A DNA stretch of 64,000 nucleotides. Source: Cyanophora paradoxa. Its lineage: Eukaryota > Glaucocystophyceae > Cyanophorales > Cyanophoraceae. Positions 1 through 12,800 of this stretch are shown piece after piece. Every line of letters starts with the position of its first letter. Position 1 is the stretch's first letter. The DNA is taken from positions 186,001 to 250,000 of the forward strand of contig QPMI01000526.1 of NCBI GenBank assembly GCA_004431415.1. The letters are read 5' to 3'. A program made the position numbers and the translations under genes. A model generated the notes under the pieces. The model made no database searches. It had not been told where the DNA came from and worked only from the letters and a program-made list of their open reading frames with translations.

Positions 1-926
1 GGCGCGGCGGCTGTGGGGGCGACTGTGCGGGAGTGAGGCGCGGCGGATGCGAGAGTGAGAGAGGGTTACAAGCGCACGGGAGAAGGGCTTTGCGCCTCCG
101 AAGAGGCCGCCGGTGGTGGAGGTGGAAGGGGTAGAGAAGGAGAAAGTGGATGTGCCGGCGGCGGGCGCGCTGGTCCCGAACAGGCCGGTACCCGTCGACG
201 ATGGCTGCGTGCTCGCACCGAACAGACCTGCGCGGGCCGCGTGAGGCGATGCGGCGCGGGCGGCTCGCCCGGCGGCGCGCACCGCCGGTTGTGGACGTGC
301 CGGCGGCGGGCGTTGAGGAGAAGCTGAAACTGCTGGGCGCCGCCGCTGTGGAGGTGGCCGTGGTCCCGAAGTTGAATCCCGTGCTTGTCCCAGCTGCGGG
401 CGCCGTGCCGAACGCCGAAGTTGTGCTCGCGCCGAAGGGCTGCAGGGACAGCGAGCACGGGGCGGGCGTCAGAATGAGCGGCGCGCGTGGAAACCCTGCC
501 AGCAGGCGCTAGGATTCGCTCTCCCGCGCCGAGGCCGCACCGTGCTGGTCGCGGGGGCGCCGAATGGCGAAGCAGTCGCGCCGGTTGCCCCCGGAGTCGA
601 CGCGGGCTGTGCGCTCGTCCCGAAGTCTGACAGGCGTGTGAGCACGGCAGGGACAAACGGGAAAGCGCTCAGCTAGAGCGGCTCAAACGATCCCGCGACG
701 CACTGAAGCTGGAGGTAGGCGCGGGAGTCCCAAAGGCCGATGGCTGTGTCGCGGTGGTCGCACCGCCGAAGCTGAAGGATGGCGTGGAGGTTTGGGTCGT
801 CCCGAACGCCGGCGCGGAGCTGGAGGTGCCGAACGCCGGGGCGGCTGCTGCTGGCGTTGAAGAGGACCCGAAGCTAAATGAAGGCGTCCCGCCCGCCGCG
901 GGCGTCGTCCCGAAGCTGAACGACAT
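1..926 (-). CDS. FG-repeat nucleoporin, N-terminal part (runs off the left edge)
   Basis: FG nucleoporins line the nuclear pore channel and bind transport receptors through Phe-Gly repeats. Starting at the ATG at 924-926 the protein opens MSFSFGTT and carries SFSFG, AFGT and FSFGG repeats separated by Ser/Thr/Ala/Pro spacers. The reading continues through GT-AG introns of about 50-110 nt. One splice gives SSF|NFGTS. Another, near 430-515, ends in CTGCAG and resumes at PFGAST. A third, near 235-290, resumes at GLFGAST, followed by GLFGTSA and GGLFGGAKP. Both FSFG and GLFG classes are therefore present. The N-terminus resembles Nup62/Nsp1 and the GLFG repeats resemble Nup98. No folded domain is visible because the gene leaves the window, so the subtype is open. 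The assignment rests on repeat composition. Confidence 0.6.
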
Positions 927-1394
927 GGCGCACTTTCCGGGGTACGCGTCGGCCCACCCAGTCTACCCCCCAGCCGAGCTCGCGGCTCGCCGCGGCGCGC
1001 AGCTTGGGCCGCAGCGCCGGCGCGCTGCTGTGCTCCCCTCTCGCGCACGAGAGCGCTGGCTCCTCGCGACGAAACCTTCGCAGCGAATGTCGAGCGCTCG
1101 CCTGCCGCCCTCTCTTCCCTGCCCCTCTTGCCAGGCAATTTGTCCGTTGTTGAAGGTCAAAAAGCTGAACCAGAATCAGTGCGAAGCCCGTCGCAGCGGC
1201 CCATTTGTTAACCATCTCCGACTTGGCGCCGTGCGCAGCGGCCGCCTTTTTTACAGTTGCTTCAGAGGCAAGTGCAAGGAGTACAAGTGGGCTGACGAGC
1301 CCCCCTTCCAAACTTGGGTGCATTCGTTTCCTGCAATTGATCGATCGTAACTTTCCGTTGGGGGAGCGCTCGCACACCGTTTAAAGCGCGGCAG
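927..1394. other. Intergenic region between divergent host genes
   Basis: The nucleoporin starts leftward at 926 and the helicase gene appears to start rightward near 1395-1423, so this stretch should hold both promoters. I see no clear TATA box and no supported coding exon. The open frames here are GC-rich artefacts. Confidence 0.4.
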
Positions 1395-1422
1395 GTGAGT
1401 TCGCGCAAGTCAGGAGCATCAT

Positions 1423-4400
1423 TTGGAGGCGCTGCGGCGTTCCAAGGCAGCTCTTCTGGGACGCCCTGCGGTTCCTCTGCTGGGGCGCGCAGCTCTGCTG
1501 CAGCTGGGGCGCCCCGCAGTAGCAGCGAAGCAAGCGGAGCAGCGCGCTCCTCAACCGATTTGGCTCTTCAGATCGCGTTCCAGGCCCGCGCGTCCCGCCT
1601 GCACGCGCTTTCTCCAGCCGACAACGCCGCTGCGCAGATGCTCGCCCCAGACCGCTTCGCCGCCAGCTCGAACATCTATCACGAAGCAACAAAGCGCACG
1701 TTCGAATCCAAGGAGCATCACGGAGTGTTCGGTGCCCGCGCCGTCCCGCCGCCCGCGTCCCGCGCCCGATGCCAAGCGATCGGCCAGCGCAGATTCCCAG
1801 AAGGAGATCTGGACGTACAAATACTCGAGCAGCTACAACGCCCTCGTCGAGGCCTGCCGCCGCATCCCCGGCGCGGAGATTCACTTGATACCCCCCGAGG
1901 TCTTCAAGCAATTCCAGGCGCGTGCGCTTCGGATTCAACTGCAGCTCTAGATCTTGCTTTTCCTTATAGTTCTTGAAAATTGATCCCTCTCCTGGGCGCC
2001 CGCCGACAGGCCCTTGAAGCGAAGCCCCGCAGCCGCAAATCCTCATCTGCCCGCCGCTTTTCCGCGGAGGCCGTCGCCGGTACCCCCCCCCCAAACCCCC
2101 CTTCCGCCTTCTCCCTCTCTCTTCTGATCCTGGTACCCCAGACATGCTTCAGAAGCTCGCCAAGACGCTCCTCGACAAGCTCATGCCCTTCCAGCGCGCC
2201 GGCATCGAGTTCGCGTACCCCCTCCCGGTCGCGTACCCCTCTTGTCGATAACGTAACCCTCAGGGACGCCCTCCAGCGAAACGCGCGGTGCCTCATCGGC
2301 GACGAGATGGGGCTCGGTGCGGATCCGAACCCGCCCCGCTCGAAACGCCCGCCCCCCGAACCCGAACCCGCGCAGGTAAGACCGTTCAGGCGATCGCCAT
2401 CGCAGCCGTCCACCGCGCCGGTTCGAATCCGCCCGCGCCCCTTTTCCTTTCCTCCGTTCGCTTCTGCGGGGAGTAGTTTTCGGCGCGGCCCGTGAAGGCT
2501 CGCGGCCGCGTTCTAACCGGCTCCCGATATCGACGCGGGCGGGGCCTGTACCCCGCCGGGGCTGCGGCGCGAGCGGGGCCCGCCCGAGCCCCCGCGGGCC
2601 CCGCGCCGCCCTCACCCGCCCCCACACATCATCCCCTCCTTTCCCCTTCCTCTCTTTGGCCGCACCGTCCGCCGCCTCGTTCCGCGCCTGACCGCACGTA
2701 CCCCCCACAGACTGGCCCCTCCTCGTCGTCTGCCCCGCCTCCCTTCGCTTCGCCTGGCGGACCGTGCGTACCCCCCGCCCCTTTCCACCCCTCCCTTCCC
2801 TGAGGCCTGCACTGCTCCAGGCGCTGCTGGAGTGGCTGCCCGACCTCCGAGGGAGGGACCTGCAGGTTGTGACCGAGAGCAAGGACCGCATCCGCGAGGT
2901 GCCGGCCCCCGCCTTCCCCGCCTTCTATCCTCGAATCTGTTCTAGATCTAGAAGCTATCTATCTTACCCCCGCGCCCGGCAGCGCCCCCTCCCTCACTCG
3001 CCCCTCAGAACGCCCTGGTGGTCATCACCAGCTACGGCCTGGTCAGGTGCCGGTGCCGCGGGGCCGGCGGCAAGAACCACGAGTGCGAGGGCGAGTCCCT
3101 CGCGACCGATTTCGTCAAGGCGGCCTTCAAGTGAGCTCGAGTGATCTAGTCGGCTCTATTAATATTCGCCCTACCTCGCGAAACGTAAATAGAACGCGCG
3201 CCGTAGATAAATAGACGCGCACGCTCACCTGTCGCGCCTTCGCCCCCTCCTCGTTGCCCGCGGCCGCAGGTTCGTGATCTGCGACGAGTCGCACTACCTC
3301 AAGACACCCGCCCCCGGCAAAAAGAAGGCGCGCCCCGCCCCGACCCGGTCTGCTAGAGCTAGCTAGAAACTCTTGGAGCTCTCGTTTGGAGCAGCCCGCC
3401 CGCCCGCCTGCCTCCACCACAGCCCCTCGCGCGATGACGCCTCTCCGCAGTCGCAGCGGTCGAACGCGGTGATGCGCCTCGTCGAGAAGGCGGCACACGT
3501 GCTGCTCCTTTCGGGCACGCCGGCCCTCTCCCGCCCCGCCGAGCTCTTCGCCCAGGTAAGAAATTAGGCAGCCGTGCCTGGGCTTCGTTCGGTTCGTTCT
3601 GTCCTCTGACCGCCGCGGCAGCTGCGGGCGCTGCGGCCCAAGCTCTTCACGAACCAGAGGAAGTTCGAGGTGCGCTTTCCTGAGGGAGGGGATCCGCCCC
3701 CCTTTAGAGCTAGGCTAGAGCTAGGCTAGGCCACAGCTGAGCGGCCGCTGGGCGCACCGCCCGCGGCCGCCGCAGGAGCGCTACTGCGACAGGCGGATAG
3801 GGCTAGATAGGCTATATCCTGCATCGGCGGATAGGCGGATAGGCTAGAGCTGAGCGGTCGCTGAGCGAGTGCATCGCCCGCCGCAGGAGCGCTACTGCGA
3901 CAGGCGCCGAAACGAGCTGAACAAGCTGGAGGCCAAGGGGGCGACGAACGCGACGGAGCTCCACGCGCTCCTCGCCTCCACTGTCATGGTCCGCATCCGA
4001 GCGCTCTAGATGTTGTTTCGTCCTCTAAATATAAGGAGCTGCGAAGATAGCGCGCCCGGTTCGCTCTTTAACATCTTTAGATCCTGAGCTGCTTCACTGC
4101 TGCTGCCACGCAGACGCTGCAGTGAATAAATTTATCTAGCGCCGAAATTTAAAGCGTAAAAAAAGCCGCCCCTCCCAATCCATCGGCCCCGCCCCTCAGA
4201 TCCGCCGCCTGAAGAAGGACGTCTTCACCGAGCTCGAGCTGCCCAAAAAGACTCGCGAGCAGGTCCGGCCCCAAGACTTTGATTAATATTGGTTTCTACC
4301 CCGCCGCTACTAACTTCTTTCTTCCTTTCTTTCCTTCCTTCCAGGTTCTCATACGCCTGCCGGAAGGGAAGCGCGGGGTGCTGGACGCCGTCCGCCGCGA

Positions 4401-5731
4401 CCTCGACGCCGCTGGCTGGAGCCCCGCCCACGCCCAGGGTGCGCGCGCCTTCCCAAGCCTTTAAATAGCTTCTTATAGCTTCCTCGGGCCGCCGAGCGCT
4501 AGCGCCCAAGGTGCGCACGTGCACGCCTTCCCAAGCCGCAGCTAAACCCCGAGGGCCGCAGCTTCCTAAGCCTTCTTAGGGCCGCCGAGCGCTTAGGTTA
4601 CGCTCTGAGCGCGAGGCCGATCGCGGGGCGCGCAGGGGAGCAGACGGCATCGGACGACCAGCGGCAGCTCCTCATGAAGCTCTACACGCGCGTACCCCCC
4701 TCCCCGCCCCTTGAAATAGTTTCCGACCGTCTTTGCAGGGAGACGGGGCTGGCCAAGATCGAGAGCGTGCAGAACTACGTCAAGAAACTCCTGGTGGTGC
4801 GCCCGTACCCCTCCTTCCGCGCCGCTCACCTGACCTTCGTTCGCGTCAGGCGGGCGTGAAGTTCCTGATCTTCGCGTACCACCGTGACGTCCTCGACGGC
4901 ATCCAGCGCGCCTGCGAGGCGCGCCCCGCCCCTCCCCGCAATATCTAGATTCCGCCCGGGTCCTGCGGATCTAGATCTAGATCTTTTAGGTCGCAATATC
5001 TAGATCTTTTAGCCTATATCTAGATCTCAAAGATCTAGATTCCTAGATCTTTTAGGTCCTCGAGGCTCGCCCCGCCCTGCCCCGCCCCGCCCCGCCCCGC
5101 CCCGCCTACGCTGAGCCCCGCGCGGGGCGCGCAGGGTGAGAAGGCGCAGTTCATCCGCATCGACGGCAGCACGCCGCCCGCCAAGCGCCAAGAGCTCGCC
5201 GAGCGCTTCCAGGCGAGCCAGCGCGCCCAGAGACCTAGAGAGCTAGACCTAGCGGTTTCAGGCGCGGCCGGCGCTAGAGTCAGAGACCGCAACATCTAGA
5301 AGTTGGCGAAGGCCGTCATTAGGCCGTCGTCATCATAGAATATTAAACACATTCCGTTCGGCGAGTCGCTGACGCGGGGCGGGGCCCCGCCCCGGCCCTC
5401 TGCGCAGACCGACCCGCGCGTCCGGGTCGCCATACTGAGCATCGCGGCCGCCGGCGCCGGCGCGCCCCGCCCGAGCCGCTCGCCCCGGCGGCCCTGAGCC
5501 TCCGCCGCCGCCCTCTCTGAGGCCCCCGCCACCCCCGCGGCAGGCCTCACGCTGCACAGCGCGTCGACCGTCGTCTTCGCTGAGCTCCGGTGGACCCCCG
5601 GGGTGCCCCCCCTGCCCTCCGTTCCTCCCTTCCCCCCTCCTCCCCCACAAAAAAATCACCTCTGAATTCGCCGCAGGAGATTCTGCAGGCGGAGGACCGG
5701 GTCCACCGCATCGGGCAGGCGAAGGAGGTCG

Positions 5732-5768
<37 letters not shown>

Positions 5769-6627
5769 CTTCCGATCTCGTTTAGGGGGGGGGTCCGGGA
5801 GGCTCAGATCTGATCTGCCCCAATGCGATCTGAGCCGATCCGATTCGATCTGATCTGATCCGATCCAATCCAATCCAATCCAATCTAATCGCGTATCGGA
5901 CCGATATGATTCGATCCGATCTGATCCCTGATCCCAGGTGAGCGTTCGCTTCCTCCACGCGGAGGACCCGAGCTCCGTCGACGAGATCATCTGGCCCCTC
6001 CTCCTTCGGAAGCTCCAGATGCTCGGGTGCGTCTGTCCAAGAGACATCTGTTCGAGGCGGTCGATCACGACTATCAGTCTATCTAGACGCATCTAGACGA
6101 TCGCTTGCGGGGGTCTAGCTAGCTCTGACTCGGCTCGCCCGCGCCGCAGGGCGACGCTCGACGGGGCGCCGGCGACGCTGGAAGTCGACGCGCAGCGCCG
6201 CCTCGACGAGCTCGGTGCATATCCAGAGACCCTTTAGAGCTCCTAGAGTCCGACGCTCGATGGCCGGCGCTGTTCATTTTAGACCTTTTAGAGCTCGAGC
6301 TCCTTAGAGTTAGACGCTCGAGCTTCCTAGGAGTTCGACGCTCGTGCATAGAACGCGGGCGAGGTTTGTTATTCATGCACGCAGACCGTCTCGACCGTCC
6401 CCGACCCTGACCCCGGCCCCGCAGACCCCGAGCTGATGGGGCGCCCCGTGATCCCCGGCCTCGATGAGCCCAAGGAGGAGGGGGAGGGGGAGGAGGAGGG
6501 CGGAGGCGGGGCCGGCTGCGAGGCCGAGGCCGAGGAGGAGGAGGACGGGGGGGAGGAGGAGGCCGAGGAGGGGGAGGGGGAGGGAGAGGAGGTACCCGTC
6601 CGCCCGCGGCGCACGTACCCCGGATGA
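1423..6627 (+). CDS. SMARCAL1: SMARCAL1/HARP-type annealing helicase (SNF2 family), multi-exon
   Basis: This is an ATP-dependent DNA-annealing helicase that remodels stalled replication forks. A HARP-like segment (KEIWTYKYS ... IPPEVFKQF, 1800-1915) precedes the SNF2 core, which I read exon by exon. Motif I is GDEMGLG|KTVQAIAIA, split by an intron with acceptor CGCAG at about 2375. The walker-like EWLPDL block is near 2830. Motif II is ICDESHYLK at 3278-3303. Motif III is LLLSGTPALSRPAELFAQ at 3503-3555. KKDVFTELELPKKTREQV is near 4215. The helicase C lobe has FLIFAYHRDVLDGI (4862), FIRIDGSTPPAKRQEL (5150), AAAGAGLTLHSA (5448) and EDRVHRIGQAKEV (5692). HARP, SGTPALSRPAEL and HRIGQ together fit SMARCAL1 better than ZRANB3. 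At least 13 introns, mostly 50-350 nt, are seen. The exact start and the first exons are not resolved, and the acidic exon 6424-6590 probably splices onward. Confidence 0.85.
5732..5767. repeat. 36-nt poly-C tract in a helicase intron
   Basis: An uninterrupted run of C follows the exon encoding HRIGQAKEV. It is followed at about 5805-5895 by degenerate short repeats built from GATCTGATC and CAATC units. Both lie in the intron before the exon VSVRFLHAEDPSSVDE at 5940. Homopolymers of this length are prone to assembly length errors. Confidence 0.9.
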
Positions 6628-6652
6628 AGTCTTGGATCACGGGCGCGCCAGA

Positions 6653-8955
6653 AGGGGGAGGAGGAGACCGAGGAGGGGGAGGACGAGGAGGAGGGCGGGG
6701 CGGGCGGCGGCGGCCCGCCGACGACGACTCTGCCGCGCCCCTCGGACGCGGTACGCCCTGGGGCCTCGGTCGATCTTCTTCTCGGTGGAATTCGATCTGA
6801 GATTAATTCGATCCGCGGGCCAGGTCCCCGTGGCTCAGCAGACGGCTCGCGCCCGAGCTTCGGCCCTCGCCCGGCCCCCTCCCGCGCCCGCCTTCGCCCC
6901 GCGCCCCTCGAAAGCGGTGCGCCCGGCCCCGAAGAAGGGACGGGAGCTCTTGCCCTTGATTGGGCCCAGACTGCGCAGGGATCGGGCAAGGGCGAGGGCC
7001 GGCGGGCGGACTACCGGCGGAGCGGGCCCGGCGGCCCGGCCGGCCCGCAGGCGGCCACTGGCCAGGCGCACTCGCGGCCACAGCCCACGGCGGCGGCCTC
7101 CTCATCGGGGCAGCAGCAGCAGCAGCAGCAGGGGGTGCGGAGCGGGCCCGGCGGCCCCGCCGGCCCGCAGGCGGCCCAGGCGCACCCGCAGCCACAGCCG
7201 CAGCAGCAGCCCGCGGCCTCGTCCTCGTCCTCGTCCTCGGCCTCGGCGGACCCGGCGGGCGAGTACGACTCTCTCTTCGAAGGCATCGACTTCGGCGAGC
7301 CGCTCCCCAGCGACTCGCCCGCGAAGCCCTGGCCGCCCCCGCAGCAGCCGCAGCGGGAGGCGGGCGAGTACGACCACCTCTGCGAGGGCATCGAGTTCTC
7401 CCAGTTCTTCAAAGAGCCGGAGCAGCACCAGGAGGCGCAGCAGGAGGCGCAGCGGGGGCAGCCGCGGGTGGCCATCGACCCGCCCCTCTTCGACGAGCCG
7501 GCCCCCAGCGACTTGCCCGCGAAGCAGCAGCCGCCCCCGCAGCAGCAGCAGCAGCAGCAGCAGGAGACGCAGCAGGGGCAGCAGCGGGTGCGCCCGCCTG
7601 CCCGCGGGGCGACCCCGCAGGGCCCTCGCTGACCGGACGGGGCGCGCGCGGCAGCCAGCGGTCGCGGAGGGGGCCGTCCCGCCTTCGGTGCGCCTTCAAA
7701 GGGGCCCGGCCAGCGGGGCCCTCGAGCCCGGCGATCTGAGGCGCCGGCGCAGGGCCCAGGCTCGGATGAGGATCAGAAGCCGGCGGCCGCGGCGGGCGCC
7801 GCCGCCGCGTCCTTTGATCCTCCGGTGCGCCCGACGCGAAGAACTGTTCAGAGCCGGGCCTTACTGGCGCCGACCTCAGGGGCGGCGGCGCGCGGCGGCG
7901 GAGGAGGAAGAGGAGGAGGCTGCGCAGGAGCGGCGCCGGCGGGAGGGGGAGGCGGAGGAGGTGGAGCAGAAGGGACCGGAGCGGGAGGAGGCGGCGGCGG
8001 CGCAGGCGGAGCGGCGGCGGCGGCAGCAGCAGCCGCGCGCGGCGCGTCGGGCCGAAGAGGAGAAGCAGAAGGAGGAGGAGCTGAAGCGCGAGGCGGCGGC
8101 GCAGCGGGCAGAAGTAAAGGAGCGGGAGGAGCAGCAGCGGCAGCAGCAGGAGCAGGACAAGCTGAAGGCTCAGGGGGGGAATGGGAAGGCTCCGAAGCGC
8201 ACGGCGCCGGCCCCGGGGGCCCCGGAGCCGCTCTTGGCCCCCGCCCCGGCCCGGGCCGTCTCTTCCAGCCCGGAGCGCGATGCGCTGGCGGCCCCGGCTC
8301 CGGGGCAGCTGCAGCTGAAGCATCCGCCCCGGCCGGCCGCGGGGCAGGCGGCTCCCGCCCCGGCCCGGGCCACCGCCGCAGCCTCCTCCTGCTCCTCCCC
8401 CAAAGCCAAGAAGCCGCGCCCCAAGTGCGCCCCTTTTCTCTCTTTCCCGTATCCCGCACCCCGCCCTCCTCGAAAAGTCTGACATGCCCTCGCAGCCCGC
8501 CGGCCGAGCGGCAGGTGCAGGCGGCGCCGGCGCCGGCCGCGCCGGCCGCCTCGTCTCCCGAGCAGCGGCCGGACTTATCCGTCCGCGTCCATCCGGAGAC
8601 AAAGGTCGGTACCCCCCTCCCGCGCTTCCCCCCCTTTCTCTCTGACGCCTACTACGTACCCCCCAGCTCTGGTTGAAGGGTGACATCCGGGTGGCGGCGG
8701 AGGAGCCGGAGGGGCCGGGCTGGCAGGCGTTCATCGTACCCTGGGGCCCGCGGGGGGAGCTGCAGCAGTGCTGGGTCGAGTCCGAGTCCGGGCGGCGCGA
8801 GTCCTGGGAGATCGTCATACCCCCCTCGCCGCCGGCCGCGGCCGCGGCCGCGGGGCTCCAGGCTCAGGTCGACTTTGTCGGGCCGCGCCAGGCCGGAGGG
8901 GTACCCTCGCTTCCTCGGAGCTCGAGGCCGGGGGAGACCCGTGCCCGGGCCTAGG
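6653..8955 (+). CDS. Low-complexity acidic, Gln/Pro-rich and Lys/Glu/Arg coiled region; probable C-terminal extension of the helicase gene
   Basis: After the acidic exon ending near 6590 an intron (GTACCCG to GCGCCAG) leads to a second acidic exon at 6650-6748 (GEEETEEGEDEEEGG), so the helicase reading probably continues. Then come a Gln/Pro-rich stretch (7250-7630) with two copies of an EYDxLxEGI(D/E)F motif, a Lys/Glu/Arg/Gln-rich predicted coiled coil (about 7840-8160) and a Pro/Ala tail. Two well-supported splices follow: KKPRPK to PPAERQVQA near 8424-8497, and HPETK to LWLKGDIRVA near 8605-8667. The last segment, GWQAFIVPWGPRGELQQCW, is the only part that looks globular. It ends at the stop near 8955. 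I do not recognise a domain. It could be a separate gene. Frame choice within 6.8-7.8 kb is uncertain. Confidence 0.4.
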
Positions 8956-9857
8956 CCTGGCGCCGCGCGGCCGCGGCAGTGGCGGATGGCATGGTATCCT
9001 CGAGCTCGAGCTCGCCTGACGCCGGCGTCGCCGCCCAGCCGGCCTCGCCTACAGCTGACGCCGCCGCCCCGGCGCTAGCCTGCAGCGACGAGCTTGCTTG
9101 CAGATGCCGTATACGTAGTACCGTTAAACCGAGTTTGTACAAACCTTCGAACCACATGTTGAAGTTTCAGTCACGCGCGCAATTGCAAGACTCTGAGATC
9201 GACCGAGGCCAGGTACCGCGGCCACTTGGCAAAGCCACGGATCTAGAATTCGTTGACGTCGACGTTGACGTTAACGTTAGCTGCGCTTGAACCCTTAAGC
9301 TTAAGCTTGCACGCGCAATCTGTGCGGCGAACAGGCCGGGGGTACATGTACAGCGCCGCAGCGACGTCGGGCAATCAACGTTCGGCAGTTCACGGTTAGC
9401 CCGGAGTCCCGGCCGCGGACGCCTCCAGCTCACAGCGCCATCAGCGGAGCGCCGGACAGCCCAGGGCGGCGCGGAAGGCCTCGAGCTCGGGGCGAGCGCG
9501 GCGCGCGGCGAGCATCGGCGGTTGGCGTCATCGCGCACATCGCTCGTCGTGTGCGGCTCGGCGAAAGGGACGACCGTCGGACGGCCGCAGACTGTCGGCT
9601 GTCAGCGCGCGCGCTCGAGCGGCCGCGGAGCGCGCCGCGGCCGAACGGCGCTCGCGATCCATCGATATCGCCGTGACCGCAGCCGGCCGCGGGCCGCGCG
9701 CGCGCGCGGCGCTTCCGAAATCGCCGGCGCCGCGTCCGGCAACAGCTCCGGCTGCAGCTGCGGCCCGGCGGGCTCGCGCGTGCAGCTGAGCGCCGCGGCG
9801 CCCGGCCCTGAGCGGGCGCCGGCTGTGCACGCCACAACCTGGCAGGTCCAACGTTCG
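8956..9857. other. Intergenic, rich in short self-complementary words
   Basis: No convincing exon is seen. The stretch is dense in palindromic hexamers and their repeats, such as CTCGAGCTCGAG near 9000, GACGTCGACGTTGACGTTAACG near 9256 and AAGCTTAAGCTTG near 9297. This composition recurs in other host intergenic DNA of the window. Confidence 0.5.
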
Positions 9858-12800
9858 ATGTGGAACTCGAGCCCATTCGGATGGCTGGCGCCGGCGCCGG
9901 CCAGCGCTCCGACGCCGCGGCCGGCCGCGGCCGCGGCGTCGGTGTTTTCAGCAGCAGCCGCAGCTCCTGCAGCTGCCGCGGCCGCGCCCCCGCGCGCGCA
10001 GGCGGCCGCGTCCGGCGCCGCTTCCGCGGCCCGGCGCTCTCACTCTCTCCTTTCTTTATGGCCCCAGCAGGAGCCGCCCCATGCATATGGCATGCCCAGC
10101 GCCGCCCGGCCACCACCTGCAGCTCCGGATCCGCATCTACTGCAGAAGCTAGCAGATCAGGAGCGTGAGGTACGCCTAAGCCCTGCCTTCAGTGGCAGGC
10201 CTAGGCCTTCATTGGCAAGCTCTAGATCGTTTCTGGATCCGGACCCGGGAGATCTAGACTAAAAGTCTTGCGCAGCTCAAAAGCCTGAAGGAGCAGAGGG
10301 AGAAGCTCAAGAGATTGCTCGCGAGCGCGGAAGACGACCTGTACGGCGCCAGGACGCGGGAGGGGGAGCTGGAGGGGCGAGTCCGGGAGCTCGAGGGGCG
10401 GGTCTCCGGGCTCCAGGCCGAGCTGGAGGGCGCGCGGTGGGAACTCCATCGCGCCAACGATCACTCGCGCTGCAAGGGCAGAGAAGAGCAGCTCAAGAAG
10501 AACATCCGGGGCATCGAGAGGCGGTTCAGAGAAGTGAGCGATATCGATCGACCTTCTTTTCTGAACTCATAATTAGCCTAGTAGCTATAGCTTGCTTTTT
10601 TTGAAATTCTGAAACTCTTCCTGAAGCTGACCCATGCTGACCTGGTGTGGCGCAGGCAAGACAGGCGGAGAGGGATGCAAGAAGAAAAATTGAAGAGGTG
10701 CGTGTGCAGGTGGCCGGCCGCGGGGCGCCTCCGAGCCATACCTTGATTATATATAATTATAATCTTTGAACTTTCGGACTCACTCTACCCCCGCCTCGCT
10801 CCCTCCCCCAGCTGGAGTCGCGCCTCTCGGATCAAGACGCGTACAATCGCGACTGGGGCTCGCGGACGGACGCGAACGAGGAGGAGGAGCGGTCGGACTA
10901 CGAAAGCGGTCACGAGAATGCGGACTACGATCGTGACTATGAGGAGGGGGACTATGATCGCGAGGAGGGGTACTGCGATCGCGATCGCGAGGAGGGGGAC
11001 TACGATCGCGATCGCGAGGAGGGGGACTACGATCGCGATCGCGAGGAGGGGTACTACGATCGCGATCGCGACGAGGCGCGGTCGCATAGGAGCTCGGGCT
11101 CGGCGGACTCGGGCTCGAGGGAGCTTCGGGACCGCGTGAACCAGCTGCAAGACGAGGTGATGGATTTAAGCTGAAGATCTAGATAAGACTTTAATGACGC
11201 CGACCTGTACATGTTTAACGGTTGATAAGAATACCGCCTGAACCTAATATCGATCCGCCTGATCGCTACGCCTGATCCGTCTAACCTAATCAACTCTCTC
11301 GCCACGCCTGATCCGCCGGCGCCTTCCAATCAGGTCGCCGACCTCGAGGCGCGGAACAGCGGCCTGCGGGGGCGCGTCGACGAGCTGGAGAGGCGCTGCG
11401 GGGAGCTCGACGAGTCCAACGAGCAGCTGAGGCTGCGCAACGGCGAGCTAGGGCGGTCCGCCCTGTAATCCTCTTTCGTTTATCATATTTATAATTACTG
11501 TGTTCATGTAAACTTCTCTTCAATCTAGCTGCAACGAGGACCTGATCGATCGGAACAAGGAGCTCAAGAGCCGCATCGACGAGCTCCGAGACCTCAACGA
11601 CGAGCTCAGCGAACGAAACAACAAGCTCGATCGCGATCTCTCCGTGAGCTATACATTGGAAATTGGCAATGCTTATTTAAACGCAATCTCGGGAGAAGTA
11701 TGCGCAGCATTATGAACGGCATTAAAAATCCAGAGCTCAAGTGTATATGCTCTTCAATGAGCTCTTTCGCAGATTAAGGCGACAGAAATTGATCACGAGC
11801 GTAAGAGGGCACGACTTTTGTTTATTCTTCATGATCAGTATTTTGTGCGCTCTGATTTGTTTCCGAATTCGAAGCTTTCGCAAGACATTAAAGAGGTTTG
11901 CGGTCCTTCCCAGATCAAAACACACATCGATTGATGCCCTGAGACAGATGAGTGACAAGCTTGAGGATTACCGCATTCAAAGGATTGCTGATCGTTCTGC
12001 TATCGCGGTAATTATAAGCCACGACCACGTTCAATATTTCATTAACGTCGTTCAAAAACGGATCCTTTTCCGTTTCCTAATGTGTTTTTGCCGCTGGTGA
12101 AGATTGATCATATGGTTGGACATTGCAACGAACGCGCAAAAGTGCATGGTCTTTCGCGCGCATCCTGGCAACAGTTGATATCTATGTTAATATTTTGATC
12201 AGACCCTCGAAAAAGCGAACGGCGAACTCGAAGAGGAGCTGAGGCGGGCCCGCGAGGACTCGGCCGTGGTGGGGTCGCGGGAGCAAACTCTCCAAAGTCT
12301 GGTGGAGACGCTCCGGGGCCAGCTCCAGTCCATGGCCGCCTCCGCGCTCGCCGAAGAGCTCAAGACTCTCAAAGCCCGGATCAAAGAGGTGCGCAGCTGC
12401 CATCTTACATTACAATTAGATCTGCATCGAAGCTGAAGGCGCCTGCATTTAAAGATCTATAACTGCTCCGGATCCTGCCATACTCCCGTAGTCCTGCCAT
12501 GCTTGAGAGATCTATAATATATAGAAAAACTCATTAAAAGCTCTAACATTGCCTCGTTTGTAAATCCACCCGCTCCGTAATATTAAAAATAACGACCGTC
12601 GGACGTTTGCAATTGAAAAGGTACTGCGGCAGGTCGAGCTGGAAAATGCCGAAAAGGCGAAGGCGGAGCGCGCGGCAGAATCGCGCTGTGAACAGGTGCG
12701 CACGCGGCGCACATCCTAAAGCAAAAACAAAACACGATTCACTTCTGGCTTGAGGCTTCAAATCAATGCTCAAACGGCAGGTAGAGCAGGCAAACGTGGT

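Noticed and set aside
683-1138. Minus-strand Arg-rich ORF upstream of the nucleoporin start
   Set aside because: It is out of frame with the clear FG-repeat reading and has chance composition.
2412-2435. Second TTCGAATC tRNA T-loop word
   Set aside because: The flanking stem does not pair, and the position is between helicase exons.
6464-8482. 672-codon uninterrupted frame
   Set aside because: Long open frames are expected by chance in DNA this GC-rich. The Arg/Pro/Ser composition in its first half looks like intron and off-frame exon reading. Only the Lys/Glu/Arg part near 7840-8420 is kept as plausible exon.
7409-8818. 469-codon minus-strand frame opposite the helicase tail
   Set aside because: It is a shadow of the plus-strand low-complexity exons, with Arg/Pro/Leu runs and no motif.
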